Translations under genes and position numbers: made by a program
The notes under the pieces: generated by a model
Databases searched by the model: none
What the model saw: only the letters and a program-made list of their open reading frames with translations
What the model was told of the DNA's origin: nothing
NCBI RefSeq assembly: GCF_000953675.1
Contig: NZ_LN679998.1
Span: 1,201,911 to 1,265,910 of the forward strand
Reading direction: 5' to 3'
Source of the DNA: Paraclostridium sordellii
GTDB taxonomy: Bacteria > Bacillota > Clostridia > Peptostreptococcales > Peptostreptococcaceae
Length of the DNA stretch: 64,000 nucleotides
Shown: positions 1 through 10,163 of the stretch, piece by piece
Position numbering within the stretch: the first letter of the stretch is position 1
Layout of the letters: each line of letters begins with the position of its first letter

Positions 1-2
1 TA

Positions 3-2774
3 AGGGTAGGAAGTACAGTTACTGATGTTTTTTCAAAAAGTACTGAATTTATGAGAGCAATTAAATTTATATTAGATAAAGCTTTAGAATTAAAGATGCC
101 AGTAGCTATAAATATCAGTTATGGAAGTAATGAAGGGTCACATAGAGGGTTATCGTTATTTGAACAATATATTGATGATATGTGTTCATTTTGGAAGAAT
201 AATATTATCGTGGCAGCAGGTAACAATGCAGATAAAGATGGACATAAAAATATAAAATTAGGTGATAATGAGGTTGAAGTTGAGTTTGTAGTTGGGGAGA
301 ATGAAAAAATATTAAATGTAAATATATGGCCAGACTTTGTTGATGATTTTAGTGTTCATATAGTAAACCCATCAAATGTAAAAAGTCAGGAGATATCGTT
401 GACCTCTGGAGAAATTAGAAATGTACTTGGTAGTACTAGGGTAAGAGGATATTTTTATCCAATATCGCCATTTTCTCTTGTAAGAAGAATTACAATTCAG
501 TTAAGCTCAAATATTAATATTAACTCAGGAATATGGAAATTAGTTTTTACTCCTATCAAAATAGTAATGGGAAATGTAAATATATATTTACCTACTTCTG
601 AAGGAATAAGTAAAGATACAAGATTTTTAGCATCAAGTAAAAATCTTACTGTGACAGTTCCTGGAACAGCGAGTAAAGTTATAACTGTTGGAAGTTTTAA
701 TTCTAGAACTGATACAGTATCTATATTTTCAGGGGAAGGAGATATAGAAGAAAATGTCTTTAAGCCGGATTTATTAGCTCCAGGCGAAGATATACTATCA
801 GTTCTCCCAGGAGGAAGTGTAGGAGCGCTTACTGGAACCAGTATGGCAACTCCTCATGTTACGGGAGTAGTAGCTCTTTTAATGGAATGGGGAATAGTAA
901 ATAGAAATGATTTATTTTTTTACTCTCAAAAAATAAGAGCATTTTTAATAAAAGAAGCAAGGCGAAACCCTTTATATACTTATCCAAATAATTCTATGGG
1001 TTTTGGAATATTAGATATGTCAAATGTAAATTTAGTAGATATATCTCAAGTTAACCAAGGATATGATTTGCTTTATAGAAAAAAAGTAAAAAAAAAAGTA
1101 AAAAATACTAGACTTGCTATACCTGAAGACTTAGTAATTAAATACCAAATAAGTCATAGCCCAAATTTCAAAGAAGAACTTGCTGCAAACAATTTAAATT
1201 ATCAGTTTTATCCAATAAGTTACGATACTGGAATACTAATCCTTCCTGTAAGTGATAAAACAAAATTTAACAAATTAGCATCAATTAAATCTATAAAAAA
1301 GATTGATTTGAGTATTGTTATGAATCAATTGGGAGTAATAAATAGAGGAGTAGAAAATGGTGTTGTGGCTAGAGAAGAAATAGGAGCAAATTTTTTACAA
1401 AATAACTCCAATGTTCCAATAACAGGAAGAGGGGTTTTAATAGCTATTATAGACTCAGGTATAGATTACTTACATGAAGATTTTATATACCCAGACAAAA
1501 CTTCTAAAATTGTTTTTTTATGGGACCAAACAAAAGATGGTAAGCCTCCAAATGGGTATGAAATTGGAACTGAATATACTAGAGAAGACATAAATAAAGC
1601 TATAGGAAGTAATGATTCTACTTTATCAAAGGATGAAGAAGGAAATGGGACTATGCTAAGTGGAATATGTTCAGGGCTTGGCAATATAAATAAAGAATAC
1701 TTAGGGGTAGCACCTGAATCAGAACTTATAATTGTTAAATTAAAAAAAATAGATGGAAACTACAATTCTACTTTGGTAGAGGCAGGTGTTAGATATGCAG
1801 TTGAAAAAGCAGTTGATATGAATATGCCTATAGTAATAAATTTTTCATTAGGAAGTAATAGTTTAACAGGTGCTACACAAAGTATAATATATGAACAACC
1901 ACTATTTACAAGAGGTCTAGCTTTAGTTGCAGCAGCGGGTAATGAAGGAAATACTCAAACTCATTCAACAGGAAAAGTTGAATTTACAGGAGCACAAAAA
2001 GATATAGAATTGGAAATTTTAGAAAATGAAAAATTATTAGAAATAAATATTTGGGTAAGTAGGCCAGATAAAGTTAGTGTTGCTGTAGTTTCACCTAGTG
2101 GGGAAGAAAGTAAGTTTATTAAGGTTTCTAATTACAACGAAATATCGGGATTATTTGATTTAGAAGCTACATGGTATGTAATAACATATATATATCCTAC
2201 CTCTTACTCTGGGCAACAGCAAGTAAATATAATGTTAAGAAATGCAAGTAAAGGAATTTGGAAAATTAGATTAAAAGGAGAATATATAACTAATGGAATT
2301 TTTAATGCGTATTTACCAAATAAAGCATTAATTAATTCTGGGACTAAATTTAGAGATTCAACTCCATCACAAACTATAAACTATCCAGCAACATATAATT
2401 ATGTAATTTCAGCAGGAGCATACAATATAATTGATAGAAGTATATGGCCTCCTTCATCAAGAGGACCTACTATAACTGGATTGCTAAAACCTGATATAGT
2501 TGCCCCTGGAGTAAATATTATATCGACATATCCAGGAAATACTTATGCAACAATTACTGGAACAGCTCCAGCAGCAGCTCATGTTTCAGGAGCAATAGCT
2601 TTATACTTTCAATACACATTAGGAGATAAATATTATCCTCAAAAAGCATTTGCAACTATGGTTAGGACTTTTATAGAAGCTGGAGCAAATAGAAATCAGG
2701 ATATAAGCTATCCAAATGAAAGTTATGGTTATGGATTTTTAGATATGAGAGGCGCTTTTAATCAATTAAAATAA
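3..2774 (+). CDS. cspBA: CspBA germination protease fusion (5' end outside window)
   Basis: Two subtilisin-like (S8) domains in one frame, open to the window's left edge, so the N-terminus of CspB lies upstream. The first (CspB) domain keeps the Ser motif GTSMATPH (Ser codon 840-842); its Asp and His lie outside the window. The second (CspA) domain, from about nt 1330, keeps the Asp motif AIIDSGID (about nt 1450). Its His position reads GNGT (Asn, 1644-1646) and its Ser position reads GTAP (Ala, 2565-2567), so it should be inactive. In C. difficile CspB cleaves the cortex hydrolase pro-SleC during germination and the CspA pseudoprotease helps sense co-germinants. A Lys/Arg-rich stretch near nt 1070-1110 joins the domains and may be where the fusion is processed (inference). 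cspC follows 21 nt downstream. Confidence 0.93.
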   Translation, partial: RVGSTVTDVFSKSTEFMRAIKFILDKALELKMPVAINISYGSNEGSHRGLSLFEQYIDDMCSFWKNNIIVAAGNNADKDGHKNIKLGDNEVEVEFVVGENEKILNVNIWPDFVDDFSVHIVNPSNVKSQEISLTSGEIRNVLGSTRVRGYFYPISPFSLVRRITIQLSSNININSGIWKLVFTPIKIVMGNVNIYLPTSEGISKDTRFLASSKNLTVTVPGTASKVITVGSFNSRTDTVSIFSGEGDIEENVFKPDLLAPGEDILSVLPGGSVGALTGTSMATPHVTGVVALLMEWGIVNRNDLFFYSQKIRAFLIKEARRNPLYTYPNNSMGFGILDMSNVNLVDISQVNQGYDLLYRKKVKKKVKNTRLAIPEDLVIKYQISHSPNFKEELAANNLNYQFYPISYDTGILILPVSDKTKFNKLASIKSIKKIDLSIVMNQLGVINRGVENGVVAREEIGANFLQNNSNVPITGRGVLIAIIDSGIDYLHEDFIYPDKTSKIVFLWDQTKDGKPPNGYEIGTEYTREDINKAIGSNDSTLSKDEEGNGTMLSGICSGLGNINKEYLGVAPESELIIVKLKKIDGNYNSTLVEAGVRYAVEKAVDMNMPIVINFSLGSNSLTGATQSIIYEQPLFTRGLALVAAAGNEGNTQTHSTGKVEFTGAQKDIELEILENEKLLEINIWVSRPDKVSVAVVSPSGEESKFIKVSNYNEISGLFDLEATWYVITYIYPTSYSGQQQVNIMLRNASKGIWKIRLKGEYITNGIFNAYLPNKALINSGTKFRDSTPSQTINYPATYNYVISAGAYNIIDRSIWPPSSRGPTITGLLKPDIVAPGVNIISTYPGNTYATITGTAPAAAHVSGAIALYFQYTLGDKYYPQKAFATMVRTFIEAGANRNQDISYPNESYGYGFLDMRGAFNQLK

Positions 2775-2795
2775 TTAAAGAGGGGGAATTTTGTT

Positions 2796-4481
2796 TTGGA
2801 AAAATCCTACCTTATAATTTATCAAGGAAAGATAGAGGATGTAGAAAAGGATTTAAAAAGCAATGGAATAGAGAGATACGTAATAATAAATAATCAGCTA
2901 TTGGCTATATATGTTCCAATTAATTTTAGAGAAGAAATTTTAACTACTATAGAGACAGTAGCTTGGTGGCAAAGGTCAATGCCAATGAGCTCATTAATTG
3001 AAGTTACAAATAATATGACTACTGGAGTTAGTATAACAGATTCTGCAGGTACCGATTATATATATAAAAATCCATATATAACAACAACTGGAAAAGAAGT
3101 TTTAATAGCTATTATAGATTCAGGTATAGATTATCTACATCCTGACTTTATAAATGAAAATAATACTAGTAAGATTGTATCTATATGGGATCAAGAAAGC
3201 AATAAAAAGCAACCTCCTAAAGGATTTATATTTGGAAGTGAGTTTACACGTGAAGATATAAATACAGCTATAATGGAAAATGACAAAACTTTAAGTGTAG
3301 ATAATATAGGTACAGGAACTATTGCAGCAGGTATTTCATCTGGTAATGGACGGTTAAACTCTCAATATAAAGGAGTAGCAGTTGATAGCGAGTTAGTAGT
3401 TGTTAAGCTAAGAGAATATAAAGATACCTATACTGAAGGAAGAATAAATTATCAAAAATCTGATTTTTTATCTGCCATAAGTTACGTTTTAGATGTAGCT
3501 AAAAGAGAAGATAAATTTTTAATAATAAATTTTACTATAGGTTTAGCTGCAAAATCAATAATAGAACTTACATTACTAGAAACATTTAGAGAAATTAATG
3601 AAGCAGGTGTAATATTTATAAGTGGTGCTGGAAATGAAGGTAACACAGATATACATTATGAAGGAAATTTTTCAGTTAATAATGGATTCCAAGATATAAT
3701 AATACAAGTAGGACAACAAAAAAATTTAGATATTACATTAACAAATATTGGACCGGATAAAATAGGAGCATCGATTATATCACCATCAGGAGAATTAAGC
3801 TATCAAATTATGTATTCTCCTGATTATTATGTTTATAGGGGAAAGTTTAATTTAGAAGATACAGATTATGAAATGAGACTTATTTACCCTTGGTTAGAAT
3901 CAGCTCATCAAGAATTAACTATAAATTTATTTAACATAAAGCCAGGGATATGGACTCTAAGGTTAATACCTGAATTTATACTAAATGGATCTTATGATGT
4001 ATATTTACCTAATAAAAATTTAATATCAAGTCAAACTAGATTTTCTGACCCGGCATCTACATCGACAATAACCATGTATGCTGCTACAGAAAAGGTAATA
4101 ACAATAGGCGCTTATAATGACAAAACTGACAGTATATGGATTGGATCATCAAAAGGACCAGTAAAACAAAAAGGAATAAAGCCAGATATTGTAGCTCCTG
4201 GAATTGATATCATATCTCCATATATAGATGGTGAGTATAATACATCTACAGGTACGGGTGTTAGTTCATCTATTGTTAGTGGAGTAATAGCTTTAATTGT
4301 TCAATATATAAGAGAACAAAATGCATTTTATAAAGAAGTTTTGTATACACAACAACTAAAGACTTATTTAATGCTTGGAGCAACTAAAAAAGATATATAT
4401 GAATACCCTAATATATCTCAAGGATATGGAATTTTAAATCTAAAAGATACTATTATTGCTATTGCAAATAACTTTGAATAA
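2796..4481 (+). CDS. cspC: CspC germination pseudoprotease
   Basis: 561-residue S8-family protein starting at TTG after a strong GGGGG ribosome site. Domains: N-terminal prodomain-like segment 1-95, subtilisin fold with inserted jelly-roll-like region about 285-400. Catalytic Asp is kept (IIDSGID, D108) but His is replaced by Thr (GTGT, T173) and Ser by Gly (GTGV, G488). These are the same replacements known for C. difficile CspC, which has no protease activity and transmits the bile-salt germination signal to CspB and SleC in the spore. It follows cspBA closely, so the two are almost certainly one transcript made during sporulation. What this copy senses cannot be read from sequence. Confidence 0.93.
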   Translation: MEKSYLIIYQGKIEDVEKDLKSNGIERYVIINNQLLAIYVPINFREEILTTIETVAWWQRSMPMSSLIEVTNNMTTGVSITDSAGTDYIYKNPYITTTGKEVLIAIIDSGIDYLHPDFINENNTSKIVSIWDQESNKKQPPKGFIFGSEFTREDINTAIMENDKTLSVDNIGTGTIAAGISSGNGRLNSQYKGVAVDSELVVVKLREYKDTYTEGRINYQKSDFLSAISYVLDVAKREDKFLIINFTIGLAAKSIIELTLLETFREINEAGVIFISGAGNEGNTDIHYEGNFSVNNGFQDIIIQVGQQKNLDITLTNIGPDKIGASIISPSGELSYQIMYSPDYYVYRGKFNLEDTDYEMRLIYPWLESAHQELTINLFNIKPGIWTLRLIPEFILNGSYDVYLPNKNLISSQTRFSDPASTSTITMYAATEKVITIGAYNDKTDSIWIGSSKGPVKQKGIKPDIVAPGIDIISPYIDGEYNTSTGTGVSSSIVSGVIALIVQYIREQNAFYKEVLYTQQLKTYLMLGATKKDIYEYPNISQGYGILNLKDTIIAIANNFE

Positions 4482-4538
4482 TATGAATTTTATCAAGCAT
4501 AATGTAAAAACTAATACTAAAGAAAAGAGGTGATTAGT

Positions 4539-4730
4539 TTGAATAATAAAAGTAAAGCATTAAGTGGAGAAAATAATAAAAGGCTGAAAGCCCACAGACC
4601 AATTACGAATGAGGCTACTGCAGCTTGGGCAGGAACAGAACATTTAAAAAAAGAAAGTAAAGTATCAATACCTCCTTTAACTAATGTAGAGGAAGCTAAA
4701 GATTGGGTAGATAATGGAAGTAGATTATAA
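4539..4730 (+). CDS. small DUF3787-like protein, last gene of csp operon
   Basis: 63 residues from TTG at 4539. The GTG at 4530 lies inside the ribosome site AAGAGGTGAT, so it is not the start. The protein is soluble, has no signal peptide, and carries the motif TNEATAAWAGTEH in its middle, which I associate with the DUF3787 family of small clostridial proteins (from memory, not searched). It lies 57 nt after cspC and before a strong hairpin, so it is probably co-transcribed with the germination genes. Function unknown; a sporulation or germination role is only suggested by position. Confidence 0.75.
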   Translation: MNNKSKALSGENNKRLKAHRPITNEATAAWAGTEHLKKESKVSIPPLTNVEEAKDWVDNGSRL

Positions 4731-4770
4731 TAAAAGTAGTATGCTTTTTATAAAAGCATACTACTTTTAT
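4731..4770. terminator. bidirectional terminator after csp operon
   Basis: Perfect 17-bp arms (4732-4748 and 4752-4768) with a 3-nt loop. A/T runs on both sides suit termination from both the csp operon and the convergent gene ending at 4771. Confidence 0.85.
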
Positions 4771-5166
4771 TTATTCACTTGGAATAAGGATATATTCTCC
4801 TGATTTTAATTTATAATCATCAGATATAACATTAGAATTTTCCTTATACACAACCTTTCTAAAATTTTCTATATTATCAATATCTTTATTATAGATTTTA
4901 ATTATATCATCTAGTGTTTCCCCAGATTCAACAAAGTGTTTTACAAAAGTTCTATTTTTCATAACCTTAGTATAAGATTTTTTATAAGGAAGTTCAGTGA
5001 GCTGATTAAAAACAGGATAATTTTCAGATAAATAATCAACAGACTTATCTAAACAAGTTATATAATTATATACACCGGCTTTTAAAACCTGAGGTATGGA
5101 CTTAGCTTCATCTACACTTGGAGCAATAAAAAATAATATTAATAAAAAAATTAAAACATATTTCAA
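4771..5166 (-). CDS. secreted or anchored LysM-like protein
   Basis: About 131 residues with a hydrophobic N-terminal segment (signal peptide or anchor) and a C-terminal module (about residues 72-131) beginning FVESGETLDDIIKIYN and ending SGEYILIPSE. That pattern matches a LysM domain, which binds peptidoglycan or chitin-like glycans. The start is taken at TTG 5166, eight bases after AGGAGG on the minus strand; GTG 5175 overlaps that ribosome site. Convergent with the csp operon and divergent from the asnS leader. Probable cell-wall or spore-associated role; nothing more specific is visible. Confidence 0.7.
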   Translation of the reverse strand: MKYVLIFLLILFFIAPSVDEAKSIPQVLKAGVYNYITCLDKSVDYLSENYPVFNQLTELPYKKSYTKVMKNRTFVKHFVESGETLDDIIKIYNKDIDNIENFRKVVYKENSNVISDDYKLKSGEYILIPSE

Positions 5167-5246
5167 ATTCAACACCTCCTATATAATGATTATTGATAAA
5201 TAAAATTTTATTAAACATGTATTAGTAAAAATAAAAAAATAAAACG

Positions 5247-5275
5247 TTGACTTCAAAAATATATGTTGGTATAAT
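5247..5275 (+). promoter_or_regulatory. sigma-A promoter of asnS
   Basis: TTGACT (5247-5252), 17-nt spacer, TATAAT (5270-5275). Transcription would begin near 5282, just before the T-box stem I. Confidence 0.88.
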
Positions 5276-5282
5276 CTTATTA

Positions 5283-5560
5283 AATAATGGAAATAGTAAA
5301 AAAATAAAGACAATGAAGAGAAGAGTAAGTATAAAATGTAGTCACAGCGAATTGAGGGTGGTGAAAGCTCAATACGAAGTTTGTACTGAAGAACATCTCG
5401 GAGTCTCTAACCGAAATAATTTTAGAGTAGGCTTAGACGGGAGGTCCCGTTACAGACCATTAAGCAAAGCTTAGCTAAGTGGCCTTTTAGGCAATTAGGG
5501 TGGTACCGCGAGAGTAATAGTCTTTCGTCCCTTTTAGGGATGAAGGGCTTTTTTTATATT
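5283..5560 (+). promoter_or_regulatory. T-box leader, asparagine-specific, controlling asnS
   Basis: Has the canonical T-box parts: the AGAGTA specifier-loop motif near 5313, distal loop GGTGGTGAAAG near 5357, antiterminator core AGGGTGGTACCGCG (5497-5510), and a terminator hairpin with T-run (about 5527-5557). The specifier is placed as AAC (5392-5394, Asn), because it sits between the strand pairing with AGTATAAA and the TCTC strand that pairs with GAGA. Uncharged tRNA-Asn would stabilise the antiterminator and switch on asnS. A reading frame through 5247-5474 is a by-product of this RNA, not a gene. Confidence 0.93.
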
Positions 5561-5588
5561 TAAAATTAAAATAATAGGAGGATACAAA

Positions 5589-6989
5589 ATGCAAAGAGAA
5601 TTTATTGAAATTAAACAACTTTATAGAAACAAAGAAGAATATATCGGAAAAACTGTAAAAGTAGCTGGATGGATAAGAACATCTAGATCATCTAAGAACT
5701 TTGGATTTATAGAATTAAATGATGGAAGTTTCTTTAAAAATATGCAAATAGTAATATCTGAAGATAAATTAGAAAATTTCAAAGAAATAACTAAACTTCC
5801 AATAAGTTCATCAATATTAGTAGAAGGGGAATTAGTATCTACAGAAGGTGCTAAACAACCGGTAGAAATACAAGCAACTAAAATTGAAGTAGAAGGGGAG
5901 TCAGATAGTTCATATCCACTTCAAAAGAAAAGACATACTTTAGAGTACTTAAGAACTATAGCTCATTTAAGACCAAGAAGTAATACTTTCTCTGCAGTAT
6001 TTAGAGTAAGAAGTTTAGCTGCATATGCTATACATAAATTCTTCCAAGAGAGAAACTTTGTATATGCACATTCACCAATCATAACAGGAAGTGACTGTGA
6101 AGGTGCAGGAGAAATGTTTAGACTAACAACTATGGATTTAAATAACATACCTAAAACTGAAGAAGGTGCAATAGATTACTCTAAAGACTTCTTTGGTAAA
6201 GAGGCTAACTTAACAGTTAGTGGACAATTAAATGCTGAGATAATGGCTCTTGCATTTAGAAATGTTTATACATTTGGACCTACGTTTAGAGCTGAAAACT
6301 CATTTACACAAAGACATGCATCAGAGTTTTGGATGATAGAACCTGAAATAGTATTTGCAGACTTAGAAGACAACATGGAACTAGCAGAAGACATGATAAA
6401 ATATGTAATAAGTTATGTTATGGAAAATGCTCCAGAAGAAATGGAGTTCTTCAATAGTTTTGTAGATAAAGGATTAATGGATAGATTAAACAATGTTGTA
6501 AATTCTGAATTTACAAGAATAACTTACACTAAAGCTGTTGAAATGTTACAAGAGTCAGGACATGATTTTGAATACCCAGTACAATGGGGAGATGACCTTC
6601 AAACAGAACATGAAAGATATTTAACAGAGCAAGTATTCAAAGCACCAGTATTTGTTACTGATTATCCAAAGGATATAAAAGCGTTCTATATGAGAATGAA
6701 TGAAGATGGAAAAACAGTAAGAGCTATGGATCTTTTAGTTCCAGGTGTTGGAGAAATCGTTGGTGGATCTCAAAGAGAAGAAAGACACGATGTATTGTTA
6801 GAGAGAATAAAAGAAATGAATCTTAACGAAGAGGATTATTGGTGGTATTTAGAACTTAGAAAGTTCGGAACAGCTACTCACTCAGGATTTGGATTAGGAT
6901 TTGAAAGAATCATAATGTATATGACTGGTATGGCAAATATAAGAGACGTAATACCATTCCCAAGAACTCCAAAAAATGCAGAATTCTAG
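5589..6989 (+). CDS. asnS: asparaginyl-tRNA synthetase
   Basis: 466 residues, the usual AsnRS length. It charges tRNA-Asn with asparagine using ATP in the cytosol. The N-terminal OB-fold anticodon-binding domain (1-115, with [19 protein letters not shown]) precedes a class II catalytic core. Motif 2 is around [21 protein letters not shown]-like residues near 230-250 and motif 3 is [13 protein letters not shown] near the C-terminus. Start ATG follows AGGAGG. Controlled by the Asn T-box immediately upstream and ended by the hairpin at 7007-7026. Confidence 0.97.
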   Translation: MQREFIEIKQLYRNKEEYIGKTVKVAGWIRTSRSSKNFGFIELNDGSFFKNMQIVISEDKLENFKEITKLPISSSILVEGELVSTEGAKQPVEIQATKIEVEGESDSSYPLQKKRHTLEYLRTIAHLRPRSNTFSAVFRVRSLAAYAIHKFFQERNFVYAHSPIITGSDCEGAGEMFRLTTMDLNNIPKTEEGAIDYSKDFFGKEANLTVSGQLNAEIMALAFRNVYTFGPTFRAENSFTQRHASEFWMIEPEIVFADLEDNMELAEDMIKYVISYVMENAPEEMEFFNSFVDKGLMDRLNNVVNSEFTRITYTKAVEMLQESGHDFEYPVQWGDDLQTEHERYLTEQVFKAPVFVTDYPKDIKAFYMRMNEDGKTVRAMDLLVPGVGEIVGGSQREERHDVLLERIKEMNLNEEDYWWYLELRKFGTATHSGFGLGFERIIMYMTGMANIRDVIPFPRTPKNAEF

Positions 6990-7003
6990 TATTTAATATA
7001 TAA

Positions 7004-7034
7004 AATAAACGAGAGAAATCTCGTTTATTTTTTT
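7004..7034 (+). terminator. terminator of asnS
   Basis: AAACGAGA / TCTCGTTT arms with a GAAA tetraloop, followed by a T-run. Confidence 0.88.
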
Positions 7035-7227
7035 AAGGAATAAAAACTATATAAAAACAAATGATTATAAATTATTTATAATAACGCAAAAAATTTATTA
7101 TAAAAAATAAACACATAAAGTATTTTTTAATAAAATATACTATAGATTTCATATAGTAGACATTAAAACCTTATTAGAATATAATAGTAATAAGATTTAA
7201 AGTGATGGTTAATCAGGAGGTAGAGAA

Positions 7228-7803
7228 ATGTCAGATGATAGAATAATAGATTTTAATGAATTAAAAAATAAAGTCAAAGATTCAGACGTAGATAAATTTG
7301 AACAATATATATATAGCTTATACAATTCAGTAATGTCAGGTAATTTAAGCATGGTTGAATTTTCTAAAAAAATAATGGATTATATGAAAGAAAATAATAT
7401 ATCACAAGAAAAGTTTTTAAATATACAAAAGAAATTTATGGAAAGATATGGAATGGATTCTGCAGAAATAGATACTCAATTAAAAAATTTTGGAATAGAT
7501 CCTGAAAATATTAATTTTGAAGACATTAATAATTCTAATTTTGAAGACATAAAAAAAAGTATAGGATTTTATGAAAAATACAGCGAACAAATAAAACCAA
7601 AGGCATCTGTAGAAGCGTATATCAAAAATGATCATAACGATATTAAAATAATAATGGATCAAGAAAATGTAGTCTTAATAAGTAAAGGAAAGATAAATTT
7701 AATAGATGCTCAGTTAAATGAATTTTTATTATCATATAAAAAAGTATTAAACAAGACTATAAATATAACTATGTGTGAAAATACAACTAGTTATGAGTAT
7801 TAA
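7228..7803 (+). CDS. DUF3867-like cytoplasmic protein, function unknown
   Basis: 191 residues, acidic and highly polar, with no signal peptide or membrane segment. It opens with SDDRIIDFNELKNKVKD and continues as predicted helices to about residue 120, then a strand-rich C-terminal third ending in a Cys-containing tail. It resembles the uncharacterised clostridial family DUF3867 (recognised from memory, moderate confidence). ATG follows AATCAGGAGG. Monocistronic, closed by the hairpin at 7802-7834. Confidence 0.72.
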   Translation: MSDDRIIDFNELKNKVKDSDVDKFEQYIYSLYNSVMSGNLSMVEFSKKIMDYMKENNISQEKFLNIQKKFMERYGMDSAEIDTQLKNFGIDPENINFEDINNSNFEDIKKSIGFYEKYSEQIKPKASVEAYIKNDHNDIKIIMDQENVVLISKGKINLIDAQLNEFLLSYKKVLNKTINITMCENTTSYEY

Positions 7804-7834
7804 AAAGAGATAGGATTTTTCCTATCTCTTTTTT
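7802..7834. terminator. bidirectional terminator
   Basis: AAAAAGAGATAGGA / TCCTATCTCTTTTTT arms. It serves the convergent genes ending at 7803 and 7833; the minus-strand stop codon lies within it. Confidence 0.85.
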
Positions 7835-9980
7835 AGTGCTCTGAAAGATCACTTTCGCCAAACTTCTTGTTAAATACACTATAAACTTTATTTATAGGCT
7901 TTTTAAGTGGAAGGGCAAATATTAATGATATAACTATATATAGACATAATACTAATAAATCTTTGTTTACAACAGGTGAATAAACTCCACCAATAGATTC
8001 TCTTAAAAGAGATATTCCATAAGTGAATGGTAAATATGGATTTACAGTTTGGAAAAACTCTGGTGTAACTTCTATAGGGAAAGTACCTCCAGAACCAGCA
8101 ACTTGTATTACTAAAAGTATTATTCCTACAGCTTTACCCATATTTCCAAATACAGATACAAGAGAGTATACTATACAAGTAAATACAATACTTGTAAAAA
8201 TTGAACCTAATACAAGTAATGGCGGATTTACTGCATTAACTCCAAGTATGTATATATCACCTACACTTACTATTAGTGCTTGTATAATAGCGATAGTAAG
8301 GAATGTAAGCCCTCTACCAAAGTATACTTCATAAGACTTATAATCTCCATGAACTTCTGCTGATAAAAGAGACGATAATAAAAGTAAACCAACCCATAAA
8401 GATAAAACTGTATAAAATGGTGTCATTGCAGAACCATAGTTTGCTATGTGGTATAATTTATTCTCTTTAATTGTAACAGGTTCTTTTAAGAAATTCTTAT
8501 GTGATACTATATCATTTTTTAATAAATTTACAAGATCTTTTAAATCATCTTCATTATTTACTTTCTTTATAGCATCTGTAAGTTCATTTACTATTTTTTC
8601 AGCTTTTGGTAACTGCTCTTTAGCATAAGAAATACCTTCTGAGCCTTTAGCTGATAATTTAGAAGTTGTATTTAATATATCCTCAACTTGAGGTAATTTA
8701 GCTTCAGCATTTTCTAATGTTTTTATTACATCATCACTTACTGAATATCCTTTTTCAAAGATATTATTTATAGGTGTAGATATTGAAGAATCAAAGTTAT
8801 TATAAATTGAAGAAGTTATTGATTTTATATCATTTCCTATTTTTAAAACAGAATCCAATGCATTAGATGCAGGAGCTTGACCTCCTTGAATTTGGTTTTT
8901 AACAGAGTCTAAGGCACTTAGACCTTGAGATATCTTTGAATCTACATCTTTTAATCTATTAATAGTATCTGTTAAAGGATGATTAGGAGTAAGATTATTT
9001 AACTTACCTAAAAACTCTATTACAGATTTATTTATGTTTGATAGATTATTTAACTTACCAGATAATCTTTCGGCTATTGCCAAAGCATCATCTGAATGAT
9101 TATTTAATGCACTAGATAATGAGTTTGCAGTATCAGTAATAGAACTAGCAACATCGTTCATTAAAGATATATCATTTTTTATAACTGGAGTAATTCCGTT
9201 TATACTACTTTGAGAACTTTTCAAGAACTCTTTAACATCTGAAGATAAACTCTTAGACTTAGTAATAGTTTCTTTTATAAGAGGAATATCCTTTTGTAAA
9301 TCTTTAACTAAATTTTGTGCTTTGTTAATTCCATTAGATGCTAAATCTACAGTTTCTTCTACATCATCAAATTTACTTTGTATTTGAACTAAAGAATTTT
9401 CTATTTCTGATAATTTGGGAATTTGACCTTCAAGTTCTATACCTAATTCATTAGAAGCTTCAAATAAAACTTGGCTAACTGTTTCAACCACAGTTTGATT
9501 TATTTGAAGTTGTATTGTAGATGCACCTTTATCTGTAATTTTAGGAGCGATAGCATTTATTTTTTCATTTACTGTGTAAATTAACTCTCCTTTTTTAACA
9601 TCTGAAGTAATAAGAGAAGTTAAATCTTTTGAAAAATTGCTAGGTATTTCTATTGAGGCATAATATTTACCATCTTTAACACCTTTTAATGCAGTTTGCT
9701 TATTTACAAATTTCCAACCTAAAGAATCATTTTCTTTTAAAGTTTTAACTAACTCATCACCTATGTTTATATGCTCATCTTTAATCATAGTCCCCTTATC
9801 ATTATTTACTATAGCTACTGATATATTACTAGTATTTCCATAGGGATCCCAAGAAGCTTTTATATTAAACCATGCATATAAAGATGGTAATATACAAAGT
9901 GCACCTACAACTATAAGTATTGCATAGTTAGTAAATATATCTTTGATATCCTTTTTAAATATATTAAATATATTTTTCAA
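7833..9980 (-). CDS. YhgE/Pip family membrane protein
   Basis: About 715 residues from TTG 9980; the upstream in-frame TTG 9998 lies inside the GGAGGTG ribosome site. One N-terminal membrane segment (about 15-40, ending PSLYAWFNIKASWDPYG, the hallmark of YhgE/Pip proteins) is followed by a long extracellular helical, coiled-coil-rich region (about 170-490). Five or six C-terminal membrane segments are related to ABC-2 permeases. The family includes the lactococcal phage-infection protein Pip and type VII secretion-associated proteins such as EsaA; the exact role here is unknown. No ATPase or WXG100 gene lies next to it. Confidence 0.85.
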   Translation of the reverse strand: MKNIFNIFKKDIKDIFTNYAILIVVGALCILPSLYAWFNIKASWDPYGNTSNISVAIVNNDKGTMIKDEHINIGDELVKTLKENDSLGWKFVNKQTALKGVKDGKYYASIEIPSNFSKDLTSLITSDVKKGELIYTVNEKINAIAPKITDKGASTIQLQINQTVVETVSQVLFEASNELGIELEGQIPKLSEIENSLVQIQSKFDDVEETVDLASNGINKAQNLVKDLQKDIPLIKETITKSKSLSSDVKEFLKSSQSSINGITPVIKNDISLMNDVASSITDTANSLSSALNNHSDDALAIAERLSGKLNNLSNINKSVIEFLGKLNNLTPNHPLTDTINRLKDVDSKISQGLSALDSVKNQIQGGQAPASNALDSVLKIGNDIKSITSSIYNNFDSSISTPINNIFEKGYSVSDDVIKTLENAEAKLPQVEDILNTTSKLSAKGSEGISYAKEQLPKAEKIVNELTDAIKKVNNEDDLKDLVNLLKNDIVSHKNFLKEPVTIKENKLYHIANYGSAMTPFYTVLSLWVGLLLLSSLLSAEVHGDYKSYEVYFGRGLTFLTIAIIQALIVSVGDIYILGVNAVNPPLLVLGSIFTSIVFTCIVYSLVSVFGNMGKAVGIILLVIQVAGSGGTFPIEVTPEFFQTVNPYLPFTYGISLLRESIGGVYSPVVNKDLLVLCLYIVISLIFALPLKKPINKVYSVFNKKFGESDLSEH

Positions 9981-10130
9981 TAAAATTTTCACCTCCAAAA
10001 GTAAGATTTCTAACGAATTTAAATTATAATGTTTTTACTCTGAAAAGTCAATAAAAAATTAAAAAATTTTATACAATATAATTTAAAATATATAGTAATT
10101 ATAACCAAAAGGTATTTAATATATAAGAAA

Positions 10131-10155
10131 TAAAAAGATGGCACTATGGCCATCT
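10131..10155 (-). terminator. terminator of the yjiH-family gene
   Basis: AGATGGC / GCCATCT arms. On the minus strand they are followed by a T-run. Confidence 0.75.
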
Positions 10156-10163
10156 ATATGAAT

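Noticed and set aside
5409-5411. Second AAC triplet as T-box specifier
   Set aside because: It lies below the specifier loop; the AAC at 5392-5394 fits the pairing of AGTATAAA and TCTC, so the call is kept there.
5247-5474. 75-codon open frame
   Set aside because: Lies on the asnS promoter and T-box leader; no ribosome site and the RNA structure explains the conservation.
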